A stretch of 64,000 nucleotides of DNA from DATFVA01 sp963811905 (GTDB lineage Bacteria; Bacteroidota; Ignavibacteria; Ignavibacteriales; Ignavibacteriaceae): assembly GCA_963811905.1 (NCBI GenBank), contig CAWETK010000004.1, positions 117,379 through 181,378 on the forward strand. Direction: 5' to 3'. This document shows positions 1 to 10,734 of this stretch, one piece after another (the stretch's first letter is position 1; each line of letters opens with the position of its first letter). The notes under the pieces were generated by a model. That model saw only the letters and a program-made list of their open reading frames with translations, was not told the DNA's origin and searched no databases. The translations under genes were made by a program, and so were the position numbers.

Positions 1-1
1 T

Positions 2-1044
2 GATTACCCGGATACTCTTCAGGTTACCGCAGAAACGAGCCATTTCGATACTACACTTTCAATAGCTGAAAAAAATCTGAAGGACCTTTCACTTAATCTC
101 TACCTCGATGCTGTCCAGGAGAATGATTCCCTCACTGTAAATGTAAAAATTCAGAATATTACCGGACATAAATTACCAACCGGTATTCCGCTCAGAAGGA
201 TGTGGATTCATCTGAAAGCCGAGGACGCAGATAATCAATACTATATTTGAATCCGGCAGCTGGGATGATAATGGTAAGATAAGGGGAATGGATCTTCCCT
301 TTGAACAGCATTATTTGCAGATCAATAAGCAGGATGAGATACAAATTTATGAAGCAGTCCCTGTTGATATTAATGGAAATGTAACTTATACACTCCTTAA
401 AGCCTCTACATTTGTAAAGGATAACCGGATTCCCCCTATAGGGTTTAAGACTGCACACAGTAGTTATGATTCTACTGCTATTTTCGGTAATGCGTTAAAC
501 GACCCCGATTTTAACAAATCGGCCGGATACGAGGGAACCGGCACAGATATTACTACTTTTAGAATCCCTGTAACCGGACTAACTGCAGTCAGAATTACAG
601 CAGAAGTTTGTTACCAGACATTAAAACCTGAAATTGCAGAATATTTATCGGGAATGAATTCCCTGGACATCAATCGGTTTCAACTGGATGTATGCTGCTG
701 CTGATAAAAATCCAGTGATAATGAAATCTGAGGAGATGACCTATCAAATCACAGGAACCCTGGACCATAAGATTTCCAGTGTAGATTTTAAATTAGAACA
801 GAATTATCCTAATCCCTTCAACCCTTCAACAAAAATCCGCTTCTCAATTCCCTCCGAAGCAAAAACTTCATTAATTGTCTATGATATTCTCGGGAAGGAA
901 ATAACTGTCCTTCTCAATAGAGATCTGAGTATTGGAGATTATGAAGTTGAGTTTAACGGGGCAAACCTTCCCAGCGGAATTTATTTCTATAAACTCACCT
1001 CCGGCAAATACACAGAGATCCGTAAAATGTTATTAGTAAAATAG
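2..1044 (+). CDS. C-terminal part of a multihaem-cytochrome-associated secreted protein with T9SS sorting tail (frame-broken, 5' truncated by window)
   Basis: The gene enters the window already open in frame 2 and ends at a TAG at 1042-1044. Three frames carry one continuous protein: 2-250, then about 240-680, then about 679-1044. The first part holds the motif NITGHKLPTGIPLRR, and the second holds IQIYEAVPVDINGN and KDNRIPP. I associate these motifs with the C-terminal domain of secreted multihaem c-type cytochromes, from memory of the family. No CXXCH is in the visible part, so the haem region would lie upstream. The last 85 residues are a T9SS type A sorting domain (LEQNYPNPFNPST, VYDILGKEI, final KMLLVK), which predicts export and surface attachment. 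Removing one T near 239 and one T near 678 restores a single frame, so the breaks look like sequencing indels. Function is uncertain; secretion is well supported. Confidence 0.6.
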
Positions 1045-1349
1045 TGCCAAATGACAACATCCGGATTTCACAATAATATTTTGTTTTTTAATTATTAATC
1101 ATTAACATTGAGCAATAGATGATTAAACTTTGCTAAACGGCTGAATTCTGCTTTTTTCCTTCCATAATTTCTCAGCAAAGATTATAGATTTTGTAATTTA
1201 TCCGGGCACTTCCGATAACTTAGATAATAGATCCGACCTGATAATTATAATGTATGTTCAGTAATCCTGATTTATACATATTTCTTTATGTATAAATCAG
1301 CTATACGACAGGATTATTTCGTTTCACCATAACAATAACAGGAGAAAGA

Positions 1350-3900
1350 ATGAAGAGAATGGCACTATACAGCGCCGCAGCAGGGTTTATAGTACTGCTG
1401 GCGATGATGGGGATTTTATACCTGCAGCCGGTCAAAGTTGATCAGGCACAAGAAACAAAGGAAAAATCTTTTATCAAAGAGACAGCTAATACATCTGAGG
1501 CTGATGCTGAAAAAGGGCCGGAACTTGAAAGATGGTATTTTAAGCAATGGCATCAGCCGTTTGGGGCAGTACTTTCCCCGGAACTGCTGCATCAAATGCG
1601 TACAGAAGCGGCAGCTTTGCCTGATGAATCGGAATTACATAACTCACCTGAACTAACCGGCTGGCAGGCAATTGGTCCTGACAGAATGAGTGTTCCGGGT
1701 TCCAATGCCTATTATACCGGAAGAATTCTGGATATACAGATAACAAATGACGGGAATCTCTTAATTGCTGCCGCAAGCGGCGGATTATGGAAAGTTACCG
1801 GATCAAGTGCAACTCCTTTATCAGACGGAATACAGGACCTTGCAGTTTCGACAGTAGCGGCTGATCCGGGTAATAATGACAAAATTTATATCGGAACAGG
1901 AGAGCCTTATGTACGCGGAGGTTCAGGTCTTTACGTTACAAATAACGGAGGATCCATCGTGGTCAAATGTTTCAGGATTTTCGCCAACCCCATCGGGAGT
2001 CTATAAGATCAGATACTGGCCCGGCTACCCCAATGAGATTCATGCAGCTACTACAGATGGTTATTACAGATCAGCTGACGGAGGCGCTACCTGGTCTAAA
2101 AATCTTACAGGAAACATATGTGATTTTACATTTACAGATGACAACACGCAGGGCTGGATGTTTTGCGCCAGCTATGGAGTAAATAAGATCTACTGGTCCT
2201 CATTATTCGGCGCCCTGTGGAACGAAATTACATTACCTTTCACAAATGTAGGAAGAGTAGCCTTAGCCTACCAGTCAGGTACTTTATATGCGGCAATCGC
2301 AAGATACGACAATTACAATCTGCATGGAGTTTACAAAAGTACAGACTATGGGTCAACCTGGACAGACATATCACCTCCGGAAAATTACATGGGAAACCAG
2401 GGATGGTATGATAATATAATTCAAAGTCCATCACCCAATACGATTTTCGTCGGCGGGGTGGATCTATGGAAAACTACAGACGACGGAAGTTCATGGACAA
2501 AATTAAGCGGACCAAATGTACACTCTGACCAGCATGCTATTGCCCACAACTGGAATTCAGAACTTTTTATTGGAAACGACGGCGGTCTTTCAAAATCACC
2601 GGATGAGGGTGCTACCTGGTCGACCAGTCTCAACAAAATCCCCATCACGCAATATGTTAACATTGATGTTTTTTCAGGAAGCGTTGCATATATCGCCGGA
2701 GGCTCACAGGATAACGGGATATCGGTTACTACTAACCTTGGTGCTACCTGGACGTATGCTTTAGGCGGAGACGGCGGAGGTGTTGCATTTGATCCCGACG
2801 ATCGGGCTAAGATGTTTGTGACCAATGGTGTATATGGAGGAGACTGGACATTCCGCAGGCACAGAACGGCAGACGAAGGCAGCAACTGGCAAGATATCAA
2901 CAATGGTATTGATCCCTCTGATCAATGGTATAACAGAATACGTAACGATCAGGTTAGTCCCATCTACCTGTTTAGTAATTCAGGACCATATGTTTACCAG
3001 TCTAATGACAATGGCGATAACTGGACCAAACTCAATCCGACACCTTTTGCTTCTGATATTTCTGATATCACGGCAGTAAAATGGAGTTCAGCCGGCGGGA
3101 CTACGGTTTATGCCACTATGCCGGCAACTACGGGAACCAGACTGTGGGTTTACAATAACGGAACCTGGTACAATGACCATGTACCCGCTGATCTTCCGAC
3201 AGATGTTCAGATCAGGAAAGTTACCCCTCATCCTGAGGATCCTTTCACCGCTTTTATGATAATGAACGGAATTTCCCAGACCGGACCCTCAAAAAAGATT
3301 TACAAGACAACCGATCTCGGTGCTACCTGGACGAATATAACAGGCAACCTTCCCAATATCCCATTTTCAGATGTAGTTGCACATCCTACAAACAGCTCAA
3401 TACTTATTGCTTCAAGCGAACTGGGCTGCTACAAAACTACAGACGGGGGAGCCTCGTGGGTAAGGTGGAACGATGGTATGCCTTATGCTACAATCATTAC
3501 CGAACTGCGATACGTGAATGAAATTAACACCACAGGAAAACTCTACCTGGTTGCAGGAACCTACGGGAGAGGAATTTATGTCAGAGAGCTGAATGATGGA
3601 ACTATAAATGATGTTAAAAAGGATCAGAATATTCCGGCAGACTATAGTTTGACGCAGAACTATCCAAACCCGTTCAATCCTTCCACTTCGATTAGTTTTT
3701 CACTTCCCGTAAGAGATAAAGTAAATATAAAAGTTTATGATATACGCGGAAGAGAAGTTGCAACTCTGGTTAACAATACACTTGATGCAGGCAAGCACAT
3801 AATTCAATTCAATGCTAAGGACCTGGCTTCGGGAGTGTATATTTACAGGATCCAGACTTCCAGCTTCAGTCAGTCCAAAAAGATGACACTATTGAAATAG
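1350..3900 (+). CDS. Sortilin/BNR-repeat beta-propeller surface protein with T9SS sorting tail (one frameshift)
   Basis: An ATG at 1350 follows AGGAGAAAGA at good spacing and opens a protein with one N-terminal hydrophobic segment. The frame breaks near 1955 and continues in another frame to 3900, giving about 850 residues. The body has many Asp-box/BNR-type repeats, such as SADGGATW, STDYGSTW, TTDDGSSW, SPDEGATW, SNDNGDNW and TTDLGATW. These are typical of VPS10/sortilin or xyloglucanase-like seven-bladed propellers. The last 85 residues are a T9SS sorting domain (LTQNYPNPFNPSTS, VYDIRGREVATLV, final KKMTLLK). Secretion and surface display are well supported. The ligand is unknown; Asp boxes alone do not prove a sialidase. 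The frameshift sits inside TNNGG(S)SW, and removing one base restores it. Confidence 0.75.
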
Positions 3901-3964
3901 GAACACTTTACCGAATGGAAATATTCATTTATAAACAATCAACGAATTTTAATAAGGTGCAGCT

Positions 3965-4438
3965 TTGACGAAAAAATCTATATTATTTTTGACAATTCTA
4001 TTTAGTATTTCATTACTCAACTGCAGCAACCGGATGACCGGTGCAGCAGATGACAGTGTACAGTTTTATTCAAAAGGTTACCAAATTCCTTTTGAAGTCA
4101 AAATTGTTGTAACAGATAATAATATGGAGCTGTTCTATACCGGAAACGAAATGCAGGCTCCCTTCAATAAAACGTATTCTATAACCGATAAAGAAAAGGA
4201 CGAACTGTTCGGTTATTTAAAGGATATAGATTTTATGAAAATGGAAGTACCTGAACCGGAAATGAAAAGGGATGCCCCCGTGACAAAATTAACGGCAAAA
4301 CTTAACGGGGATTCAAGAGAAATCGATATCGGACAAATGTCATCTGTTCCCGATCCCCTGGCGGATTTGAAGACAAAGATGTTCAATCTTGCTTCAAGTT
4401 ATAAACCCGGGTGGAAAAAGGAAGTAGGGTTTGAGTAA
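3965..4438 (+). CDS. Small lipoprotein of unknown function
   Basis: A TTG at 3965 opens a 157-residue protein, 64 bases after the propeller gene. The N-terminus is a lipoprotein signal: basic MTKKS, a hydrophobic stretch and the lipobox LLNC with Cys at about residue 20. This predicts lipidation and anchoring in the envelope. The mature part is short and charged, with no motif I recognise. A strong hairpin terminator lies just after the stop codon. Nothing beyond the envelope location can be stated. Confidence 0.7.
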   Translation: MTKKSILFLTILFSISLLNCSNRMTGAADDSVQFYSKGYQIPFEVKIVVTDNNMELFYTGNEMQAPFNKTYSITDKEKDELFGYLKDIDFMKMEVPEPEMKRDAPVTKLTAKLNGDSREIDIGQMSSVPDPLADLKTKMFNLASSYKPGWKKEVGFE

Positions 4439-4450
4439 ATTATAATTTAA

Positions 4451-4478
4451 TGTCAGGCCGTCGGAAGACGGCCTGACA
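4451..4478. terminator. Strong bidirectional hairpin between convergent genes
   Basis: A perfect 12-bp stem (TGTCAGGCCGTC paired with GACGGCCTGACA) closes a GGAA tetraloop. It lies between the lipoprotein stop at 4438 and the glutamine synthetase stop at 4483. On the + strand it is followed by GATTTT. Its position between two convergent genes fits a shared terminator. Confidence 0.85.
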
Positions 4479-4482
4479 GATT

Positions 4483-5865
4483 TTACAAATTGAAATACAT
4501 TTTATATTCGAAAGGGTGAGGCATTGTACCGATTGAATGAATTTCTTCCAGCTTTATTTTGGTCCATTGTTCAAGGAGTTCATCAGTAAAGATTTCCCCG
4601 CGTCTCAGAAAATCATTATCTGCAGCAAGTGCATCAAGAGCCTCTGCAAGGTTCCTTGGAAGAAACTGAAATCTGCTGCTTCCGGGATCTTCGAGGAAAT
4701 TCTTATCATAGGGACCGAAGCCTTCTTTTACAGGATCAATTTTATTAACAACGCCATCCACACCTGCAAGCAGCATTGCTATTAGACATAAATAAGGATT
4801 CGCAGTCGCGTCCGGCGGTCTATACTCAAAGCGGGTTTCCTGAGGATTTGAAACATATTTGGGAATCCTTATTGCGGATGCCCTGTTTCCCTGTCCGTAC
4901 GTCAATGCAACAGGAGCTTCAAAGCCGGGTACCAGCCTTTTATAAGAATTTGTACTGGGATTTGTAAATGCGGATAAAGCAGCGCCATGTTTCAGCATAC
5001 CTCCAATAAAAAATCTTCCCAGTTCATTCATATTTCCATATTCCCCTTTTTTATAGAAGGCATTCTTACCATTCCTTGTAAGGTAAAAATGCAGATGCAT
5101 TCCGTTTCCGGCCTGGTGATACATCGGTTTCGGCATAAAGGTGATAAAAAGATTTTTCTGCCGGGCAAAGTTAAACAATATGTATTTGGCAGTAATAATA
5201 TTATCAGCAGTAGTAAGTAAGTCGGAGAAGTAAGTTTCAATTTCCTGCTGTCCCCTTTCACCCACTTCGTGGTGATGATATTTCACTTTTATACCGAATT
5301 TCTGAAGAAGTCTGCTGGCTTCATCTCTGAAATCATCATATTCATCCCACGGATTTGCAGCGTGATAAGCTTTCTTATAAAATTCTTCTACGTGCTCAAC
5401 TTTATAATATGATGAAGAAGTTCTTGTATCATACTCTACATTCGAAAAGATATAAAATTCAAACTCAGTGCTCCACCAGGAGGAATCCGTCCCGGTTGTT
5501 TTTTTGAGCAGATCCTTCACCTGCTTGGCAAGGTATCTGCCGTCCTGTTTAAAAGGACTCCGCTTGTCGTCAGTTAATGCTATATGAGCATAAAAGCTTA
5601 ATGTGGGGGCTTCACGGAAAGGATCGATCACTGCTGTTTTCAAATCCGGGATGAGAACCATATCGCTGTTTTCAACTTTCCTGAAACCATAGCTCGAGCC
5701 GTCAAAGCCGACCCCTTCTTTAATCATTTTATCGAGAATTTTATCATAAACAGGAAGAGATATATGGTGAAGTCTTCCGGTTAAATCAATAGCTTTCAGA
5801 TCGATTACTTCAATCTTATTTTGTTTTATAAGGTTATTACATTTTTGAAGATCATTTACAGGCAT
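4483..5865 (-). CDS. glnA: Glutamine synthetase, type I
   Basis: This 460-residue protein condenses glutamate and ammonia with ATP to give glutamine in the cytoplasm. Visible family motifs are VGFDGSS near the N-terminus, the metal and glutamate region NGMHLHFYL, NPSTNSYKRLVPGFEAP, and the ATP-site region QGNRASAIRIP. Length fits a dodecameric GSI enzyme. I see no clear adenylylation-loop motif, so the alpha-type is more likely (inference). I chose the ATG at 5865, preceded by GGGGAG. A GTG at 5901 would add 12 residues, but its AAGGAG site and start codon fall inside a GC-rich hairpin. The gene lies 55 bp downstream of enolase on the same strand and may be co-transcribed with it. Confidence 0.93.
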   Translation of the reverse strand: MPVNDLQKCNNLIKQNKIEVIDLKAIDLTGRLHHISLPVYDKILDKMIKEGVGFDGSSYGFRKVENSDMVLIPDLKTAVIDPFREAPTLSFYAHIALTDDKRSPFKQDGRYLAKQVKDLLKKTTGTDSSWWSTEFEFYIFSNVEYDTRTSSSYYKVEHVEEFYKKAYHAANPWDEYDDFRDEASRLLQKFGIKVKYHHHEVGERGQQEIETYFSDLLTTADNIITAKYILFNFARQKNLFITFMPKPMYHQAGNGMHLHFYLTRNGKNAFYKKGEYGNMNELGRFFIGGMLKHGAALSAFTNPSTNSYKRLVPGFEAPVALTYGQGNRASAIRIPKYVSNPQETRFEYRPPDATANPYLCLIAMLLAGVDGVVNKIDPVKEGFGPYDKNFLEDPGSSRFQFLPRNLAEALDALAADNDFLRRGEIFTDELLEQWTKIKLEEIHSIGTMPHPFEYKMYFNL

Positions 5866-5887
5866 TTTACTCCCCGGCAGTTTTAGA

Positions 5888-5907
5888 GAGCCGGAATTCA
5901 CCGGCTC
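5888..5907. promoter_or_regulatory. Hairpin over the upstream GTG start region of glnA
   Basis: GAGCCGG and CCGGCTC form a perfect 7-bp stem around a 6-base loop. On the minus strand this folds part of the AAGGAG ribosome site and the alternative GTG codon at 5901 into a helix. It may mask that start or tune glnA translation. It lacks a following T-run on the minus strand, so it is a poor terminator. Confidence 0.45.
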
Positions 5908-5919
5908 CTTGTGAAAAAA

Positions 5920-7216
5920 TTATTCAGTATAGTTTAATGCGGATAATCCCGGGAACAATGCTACAGTATCCAGTTCCTCTTCTATCCTTAATAACTGATT
6001 ATATTTTGCAATCCTGTCTGTCCTTGACAGCGAACCGGTTTTAATCTGGCCGGCATTGGTTGCAACAGCAATATCAGCAATAGTTGTATCTTCAGTTTCA
6101 CCCGAACGGTGACTTATTACATTGGTATAGCCCGCCTTCTTTGCCATCTCAATTGCATCGAGGGTTTCAGTCAGTGTTCCTATCTGGTTAACTTTAATGA
6201 GGATGGAATTTGCGATTCCTTTTTCAATACCTTCAGCAAGTCTTTCCGTATTCGTTACAAAAAGGTCATCGCCGACAAGCTGAATTTTATTTCCCAGCTT
6301 TTCAGTAAGGATCTGCCAGCCGTCCCAATCATCTTCTGCGAGACCGTCTTCAAGTGAAACGATGGGATATTTTTTAGCCCAGTCAGCCCAGAAGTCAACC
6401 ATCTTTTCGATCGGGATTTCTTTATTTGGTGCGGTCTTAAAAAGATGATAGGCATTTTTTTCTTTCAGGTAAAATTCACTTGCAGCGGGATCAAGAGCAA
6501 TCCCTATTTCACTACCCGCCTTGTAGCCTGCCTTTTCTATTGCTTCAAGAATCACTTCTATTGCTTCTTCATTTGATTTCAAGATTAGGGGCGAAACCGC
6601 CTTCATCTCCAACTGCTGTATTATAACCTTTTTTCGATAACACTGATTTCAATGAATGAAATGTTTCAACACCCATTCTTAATGCTTCGGAGAAATTGGG
6701 AGCACCATAAGGCATAATCATAAATTCCTGGAAATCAACATTATTATCGGCATGCTTACCGCCGTTCAGGATATTCATCATCGGAACCGGAAGAGTGCGC
6801 GCATTAGTTCCGCCGATATACCTGTACAACGGCAAACCCAGAGTTTCAGCTACAGCCTTTGCACAGGCCAGTGACACGCCGAGTATCGCATTCGCTCCAA
6901 GTGATGATTTATTTTCTGTTCCATCCATTGTGATCAGCATATTATCGATTTCAGCCTGGTCCGCAGCATCAAAGTCTATCAGCTCTTCTGCAATCCTGTC
7001 ATTTACATTCGCTACTGCTTTCAAAACACCTTTACCATTATAGCGGGATTTATCACCATCTCTTAATTCAACTGCTTCATGTTCACCAGTAGACGCCCCG
7101 CTTGGTACAGCTGCACGACCGATTATTCCAGATTCCAGTTGTACTTCCACTTCGACGGTAGGATTTCCTCTTGAGTCAAGTATTTCTCTTCCAAGTATAT
7201 CAACTATAGTTGTCAT
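5920..7216 (-). CDS. eno: Enolase (frame-broken)
   Basis: Enolase converts 2-phosphoglycerate to phosphoenolpyruvate in glycolysis. The ATG at 7216 follows AGGAGAAGAA. The N-terminal part (7216 to about 6600) starts MTTIVDILGREILDSRGNPT and carries GASTGEHEA and DNNVDFQEFMIMP. The frame then changes, and the C-terminal part (about 6600 to 5920) carries SLEDGLAEDDWDGW, the signature LIKVNQIGTLTET and SHRSGETEDT. Together they give a full-length enzyme of about 430 residues. The junction is GFAPNL|KSNEEA near 6602, where one extra base breaks the frame. Enolase is normally essential and single-copy, and all catalytic motifs are kept, so the break is most likely a sequence error. Confidence 0.92.
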
Positions 7217-7497
7217 TTCTTCTCCTGATTTTTCAATTGTAAATCTTAATCTTTTTGAATTACCATACAAAATTAGAGAAAGGGGTGTGAAAATAAAAGG
7301 GGAACAAGCAGGAAATGGAGGAATGAGTACCTGGAGAAATGAGAAAATGGAACTGCGGAGCGTGAAACGGAAGCCCAGGGGCTTACCATTAAGGCTCATA
7401 GACACGAAGGGATTGAGAGACTGCTTGTGTCATTGGTGAATCGATTTCTTTTTATCGATATAAATGCCGAATAAGGAGGTCTCTTGAGTGAGGAAAA

Positions 7498-7524
7498 GGG
7501 ACAGCATTTGTGTTCTGCTGTCCC
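7498..7524 (-). terminator. Rho-independent terminator after the MFS gene
   Basis: A perfect 9-bp stem (GGGACAGCA / TGCTGTCCC) lies 15 bases beyond the MFS stop codon and is followed on the minus strand by TTTT. The rest of the 7217-7538 spacer holds no gene I can support. Confidence 0.8.
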
Positions 7525-7538
7525 ATAATTCTTTTAGA

Positions 7539-8936
7539 CTACACAGCTTTTGTTTTAAATCCTTTTATCATCCATTTTCTGGAAAGCCATAGTCCTATAG
7601 GACTTATCATTGCAATGAGGCCATAAATAAACCACATAGTTTCAGTATCCATCTGCGCCGGAGGTACTCCTTCCGGACAATATTTCATGAGGAACCAGCC
7701 TGCATACATTGCTGTTATAACCTTTGTAAGGAACCAGGGGAATTGACCGATACCCATATATATTCCTGTCATTCCTTTTGGAGCAATTTCAGCTACCCAC
7801 TGCAGGAAGCGGGGCTGCCACATTGCTTCACCAATAGTCATGATAATTATGAAAGCAAAAAGTGTAAAGATATTCGGACCCAGAGCAAGGATAAATGTGG
7901 GTGAAGCCATTACCAGAGTTCCGAGGATTGTCATCTTATAAGCATCTTTTTTTGCTGTGAGTGCAGCTATCATTGGGGTAAGGATAAAGATAAGGATCGG
8001 GTTGAAGTTTACGAAAAACTCAAAGTTGTCCTGCACGAATCCTGTGAAGGCACGGCTTGTATACTGCGGAAGAGTCAGCCAGTTATGTGCAAAAAGTGTC
8101 TGAACCGGGATAAGAATAAAGATAAAATACATAAATCGAAGATCCTTCAAAGGGAAATTCTGTATATAATATTTCATTTTTTCCTTAAATGGTTTTTCAG
8201 TTTCTTCAGCAACTTCCTGTTTCTGTGCGTCTGACAACTGTTCTGTTGCCCGCTTGATGGTTTTTTTGCTAAGAACAATGGCGACCACGATTATACCGGC
8301 AAGGGTGAGACCGTCGTATACCCAGAAAACTCCGGTTATACCGAAAGCTTTTCTGACCGGGGGAGAAATAAGTCCCGGCATAAACCCGCCCAGGTTCATC
8401 AATGCATAGAGCATAGCATAACCCATTGCAGCATTTTTTTCCGTGGTGAATCGCTTTACAGCGGCATAAGCTGCAGGCTGATAAATTCCATAGCCCAAAA
8501 CGATCCACAAAATACCGAACATCGCCATACTATGAACACCGGACCACATTCCTGTAGCGGAAAAAATATCCGGACTAAGAGTGATCAGCACTCTGCCGAC
8601 CAGCATCAGGCTCAGAGAAATAATGAATGATTTTCTTACACCAATTATATCAACTGTTGCACCCAGGAAAAGCATGCTTAAGGTGATACCGGCCGTCAGT
8701 ATACCGACCATCTGGTCAGCCTGAATATCATTCAGACCCGCATAATTATTGAAGTAGAGTGCAAGCAGACCCAGCATTCCAAAATAGACCAATCCTTCAA
8801 GGAAATAGGATATATTTACGCCCCACAATAATCTTGAGGCACGAACAAGGTCTTTAAAGGGCTGGGTGATTTCTTTTATTGTTTGTTTGAGTACAGTATC
8901 TTCTTCTTTTTCAGGTGTGATTAGTTCTTCCGGCAT
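7539..8936 (-). CDS. MFS transporter, possibly peptide-transporter-like
   Basis: A polytopic inner-membrane protein of about 465 residues with roughly 12 to 14 hydrophobic segments and a charged central loop (KRATEQLSDAQKQEV). The fold is major facilitator superfamily. The N-terminal half has a motif-A-like loop after TM2 (GATVDIIGVRKS), and the C-terminal half has TIGEAMWQPRFLQW, which recalls POT/PTR-type carriers. The substrate cannot be read from sequence. I chose the ATG at 8936, preceded by TGAGGACATAT; a TTG four codons upstream is also open. It is divergent from the DMT exporter at 9138. Confidence 0.8.
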   Translation of the reverse strand: MPEELITPEKEEDTVLKQTIKEITQPFKDLVRASRLLWGVNISYFLEGLVYFGMLGLLALYFNNYAGLNDIQADQMVGILTAGITLSMLFLGATVDIIGVRKSFIISLSLMLVGRVLITLSPDIFSATGMWSGVHSMAMFGILWIVLGYGIYQPAAYAAVKRFTTEKNAAMGYAMLYALMNLGGFMPGLISPPVRKAFGITGVFWVYDGLTLAGIIVVAIVLSKKTIKRATEQLSDAQKQEVAEETEKPFKEKMKYYIQNFPLKDLRFMYFIFILIPVQTLFAHNWLTLPQYTSRAFTGFVQDNFEFFVNFNPILIFILTPMIAALTAKKDAYKMTILGTLVMASPTFILALGPNIFTLFAFIIIMTIGEAMWQPRFLQWVAEIAPKGMTGIYMGIGQFPWFLTKVITAMYAGWFLMKYCPEGVPPAQMDTETMWFIYGLIAMISPIGLWLSRKWMIKGFKTKAV

Positions 8937-9137
8937 ATATGTCCTCAAAAGGTATATTTTTTAATTGGGTATAAAAATAAAGAAATATTCTGCATATAAC
9001 GAAGATTTATTTTTTCTCTGATTGAATCTTTAGGCAGCTGATATCATTTCTTTTGAGGATTGATATGAATTATATATAAATCTAGTATTTTTACCCGCGA
9101 CTTCCCAGAAAACTATATTTAACCGGACTTTTTTAAT

Positions 9138-10052
9138 ATGAATACTGGAAATATCAGAGCTTACGCTGCGTGGATTGCTGTTTGTATTGTCTGGGGAACT
9201 ACATACCTGGCCATAAGAATCGGTGTAGAACATATTCCCCCAATGCTGTTTGCAGGCTTACGATGGATAATTGCAGGAACTGTTCTTATCTCATTTCTCA
9301 GGCTGAAGGGTCAAAAGCTTCCAGGGAGAAAGGACCTTATACATATTGCAGTCGTAGGGATAGCCTTAATAGGAATAGGAAACGGATTGGTAGTGACCGG
9401 CGAGCAGTTTATAGGCAGCGGTCTGGCTGCACTATTGATTACGACTGTTCCTTTCTGGGTGGTTGGTATGGAGGCTTTTATTCCAACCGGTCCTAAAATT
9501 AATTTCACTATCATCTCAGGACTTACTCTCGGATTGCTGGGAGTGGCGCTGATTTTTAACGGAGAATGGTCAAACCTACTGAATTCTTCGTACTTATCAG
9601 GAGTGCTCTGCATACTTGGCGCCGTATTTGCCTGGTCATTCGGAACTGTTTACTCAAAGTATAAAAAGGTTTCTGCACACCCCTTGATGAGTGCAGCTAT
9701 ACAGATGCTGATAGCGGGAGCGGCGCAGACCATACTTGGATTTTCTATAGGTGAAGGTGCACGGATCTCTTTGCATGCAGACGGAGTGCTTTCATTTTTT
9801 TACCTGGTATTCATCGGTTCAATGTTCGGTTACGGATCGTATATATATGCAATTGAACATCTTCCGCTTTCGCTTGTTTCGACCTACGCTTATATCAATC
9901 CCATAATTGCACTTTTTCTCGGATGGATGATACTTGATGAGAAAATGAACCTGACAATTATTATTGCAGCTGTTGTTATAATCTCCGGCGTTATAGTGGT
10001 TAAGAACGGTGCGAGAAAACAAAAATTAATCACTAACAATAATACAGAATGA
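9138..10052 (+). CDS. EamA/DMT-family drug or metabolite exporter
   Basis: A 304-residue inner-membrane protein with about ten hydrophobic helices in two EamA repeats. The first repeat starts with WIAVCIVWGTTYLAIRIGV, and the second includes GAVFAWSFGTVYSK and YAYINPIIALFLGWMILDE. These are hallmarks of YedA/RhaT-type drug/metabolite transporters. The substrate is unknown. No clear Shine-Dalgarno site precedes the ATG. The gene is divergent from the MFS gene, with 200 bp between them that must hold both promoters. Confidence 0.88.
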   Translation: MNTGNIRAYAAWIAVCIVWGTTYLAIRIGVEHIPPMLFAGLRWIIAGTVLISFLRLKGQKLPGRKDLIHIAVVGIALIGIGNGLVVTGEQFIGSGLAALLITTVPFWVVGMEAFIPTGPKINFTIISGLTLGLLGVALIFNGEWSNLLNSSYLSGVLCILGAVFAWSFGTVYSKYKKVSAHPLMSAAIQMLIAGAAQTILGFSIGEGARISLHADGVLSFFYLVFIGSMFGYGSYIYAIEHLPLSLVSTYAYINPIIALFLGWMILDEKMNLTIIIAAVVIISGVIVVKNGARKQKLITNNNTE

Positions 10053-10126
10053 TTTTTAATATCATACCGGAATTTGTTTAATTTTTTTAACTTGCAGCAT
10101 TTATTTTTCAGGCAGACCGGGTTGGT

Positions 10127-10732
10127 ATGAATAATTTAATCGCAGAAATTTCTGATTATGTCAAACAAATATTTGAAAAGTTTCCTGCTTTATTTTTATA
10201 TCATAACCTTCAGCATACCGTGGATGTTGTGAACATTGTAAAAGATATTTCGGAAAATTCAGGAACAAACGAAGAGGAAAAAGAGCTTCTGCTGATAGCT
10301 GCCTGGTTCCATGATACAGGGTATCCTCAAAATATCTCACATCACGAAGAAAAGAGTACAGAAATTGCACGGGAATATCTGGAAAAGCTAAATTTTCCCG
10401 AGGTCAAAATTAACACTGTGGAAAAATTAATCCTTTCTACCAGGATGCCTCAGAATCCTATTACCATGCCAGAAAAAATTATTTGTGATGCCGACATCTC
10501 CTATATAGGTCATAACGATTTCATCAGCAGAATAGCGAGCCTTAGGAATGAATGGGCGCAGAGCATCAAAAAAACATTTACAGATGAGGAATGGATAAAA
10601 CAGAATATAGAGTTTATAGAATCAAATTCTTTCTACACGGATTATGCCCGGCAGAAATTCGATGAAACACGAAAGAAGAACCTTGCACGGCTAAAACAAA
10701 TAGCCGATCAGCATATGAACAAACAGAATTAA
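10127..10732 (+). CDS. HD-domain metal-dependent phosphohydrolase
   Basis: A 201-residue cytoplasmic protein with the HD-domain metal ligands in order: H in YHNLQHTVDV (about residues 25-34), the HD pair in AAWFHDTGYP (about 59-68), and D in IICDADISYIG. The H-HD-D pattern binds divalent metal and hydrolyses phosphoesters, often of nucleotides. The substrate is unknown. Its stop is two bases before the TTG start of the SixA-like gene, and the methyltransferase follows, so the three are probably one operon. Confidence 0.85.
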   Translation: MNNLIAEISDYVKQIFEKFPALFLYHNLQHTVDVVNIVKDISENSGTNEEEKELLLIAAWFHDTGYPQNISHHEEKSTEIAREYLEKLNFPEVKINTVEKLILSTRMPQNPITMPEKIICDADISYIGHNDFISRIASLRNEWAQSIKKTFTDEEWIKQNIEFIESNSFYTDYARQKFDETRKKNLARLKQIADQHMNKQN

Positions 10733-10734
10733 AA

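Noticed and set aside
2421..2903. 160-residue open frame on the minus strand
   Set aside because: It lies wholly inside the BNR propeller gene on the other strand and has no family motif or start site.
6569..6640. Programmed ribosomal frameshift in enolase
   Set aside because: No slippery sequence or downstream pseudoknot is evident, and many other genes break in the same simple way.
7217..7405. 63-residue N-terminal extension of enolase
   Set aside because: Enolase starts MTTIVDILGRE; the ATG at 7216 has its own Shine-Dalgarno site and the upstream residues do not match the family.
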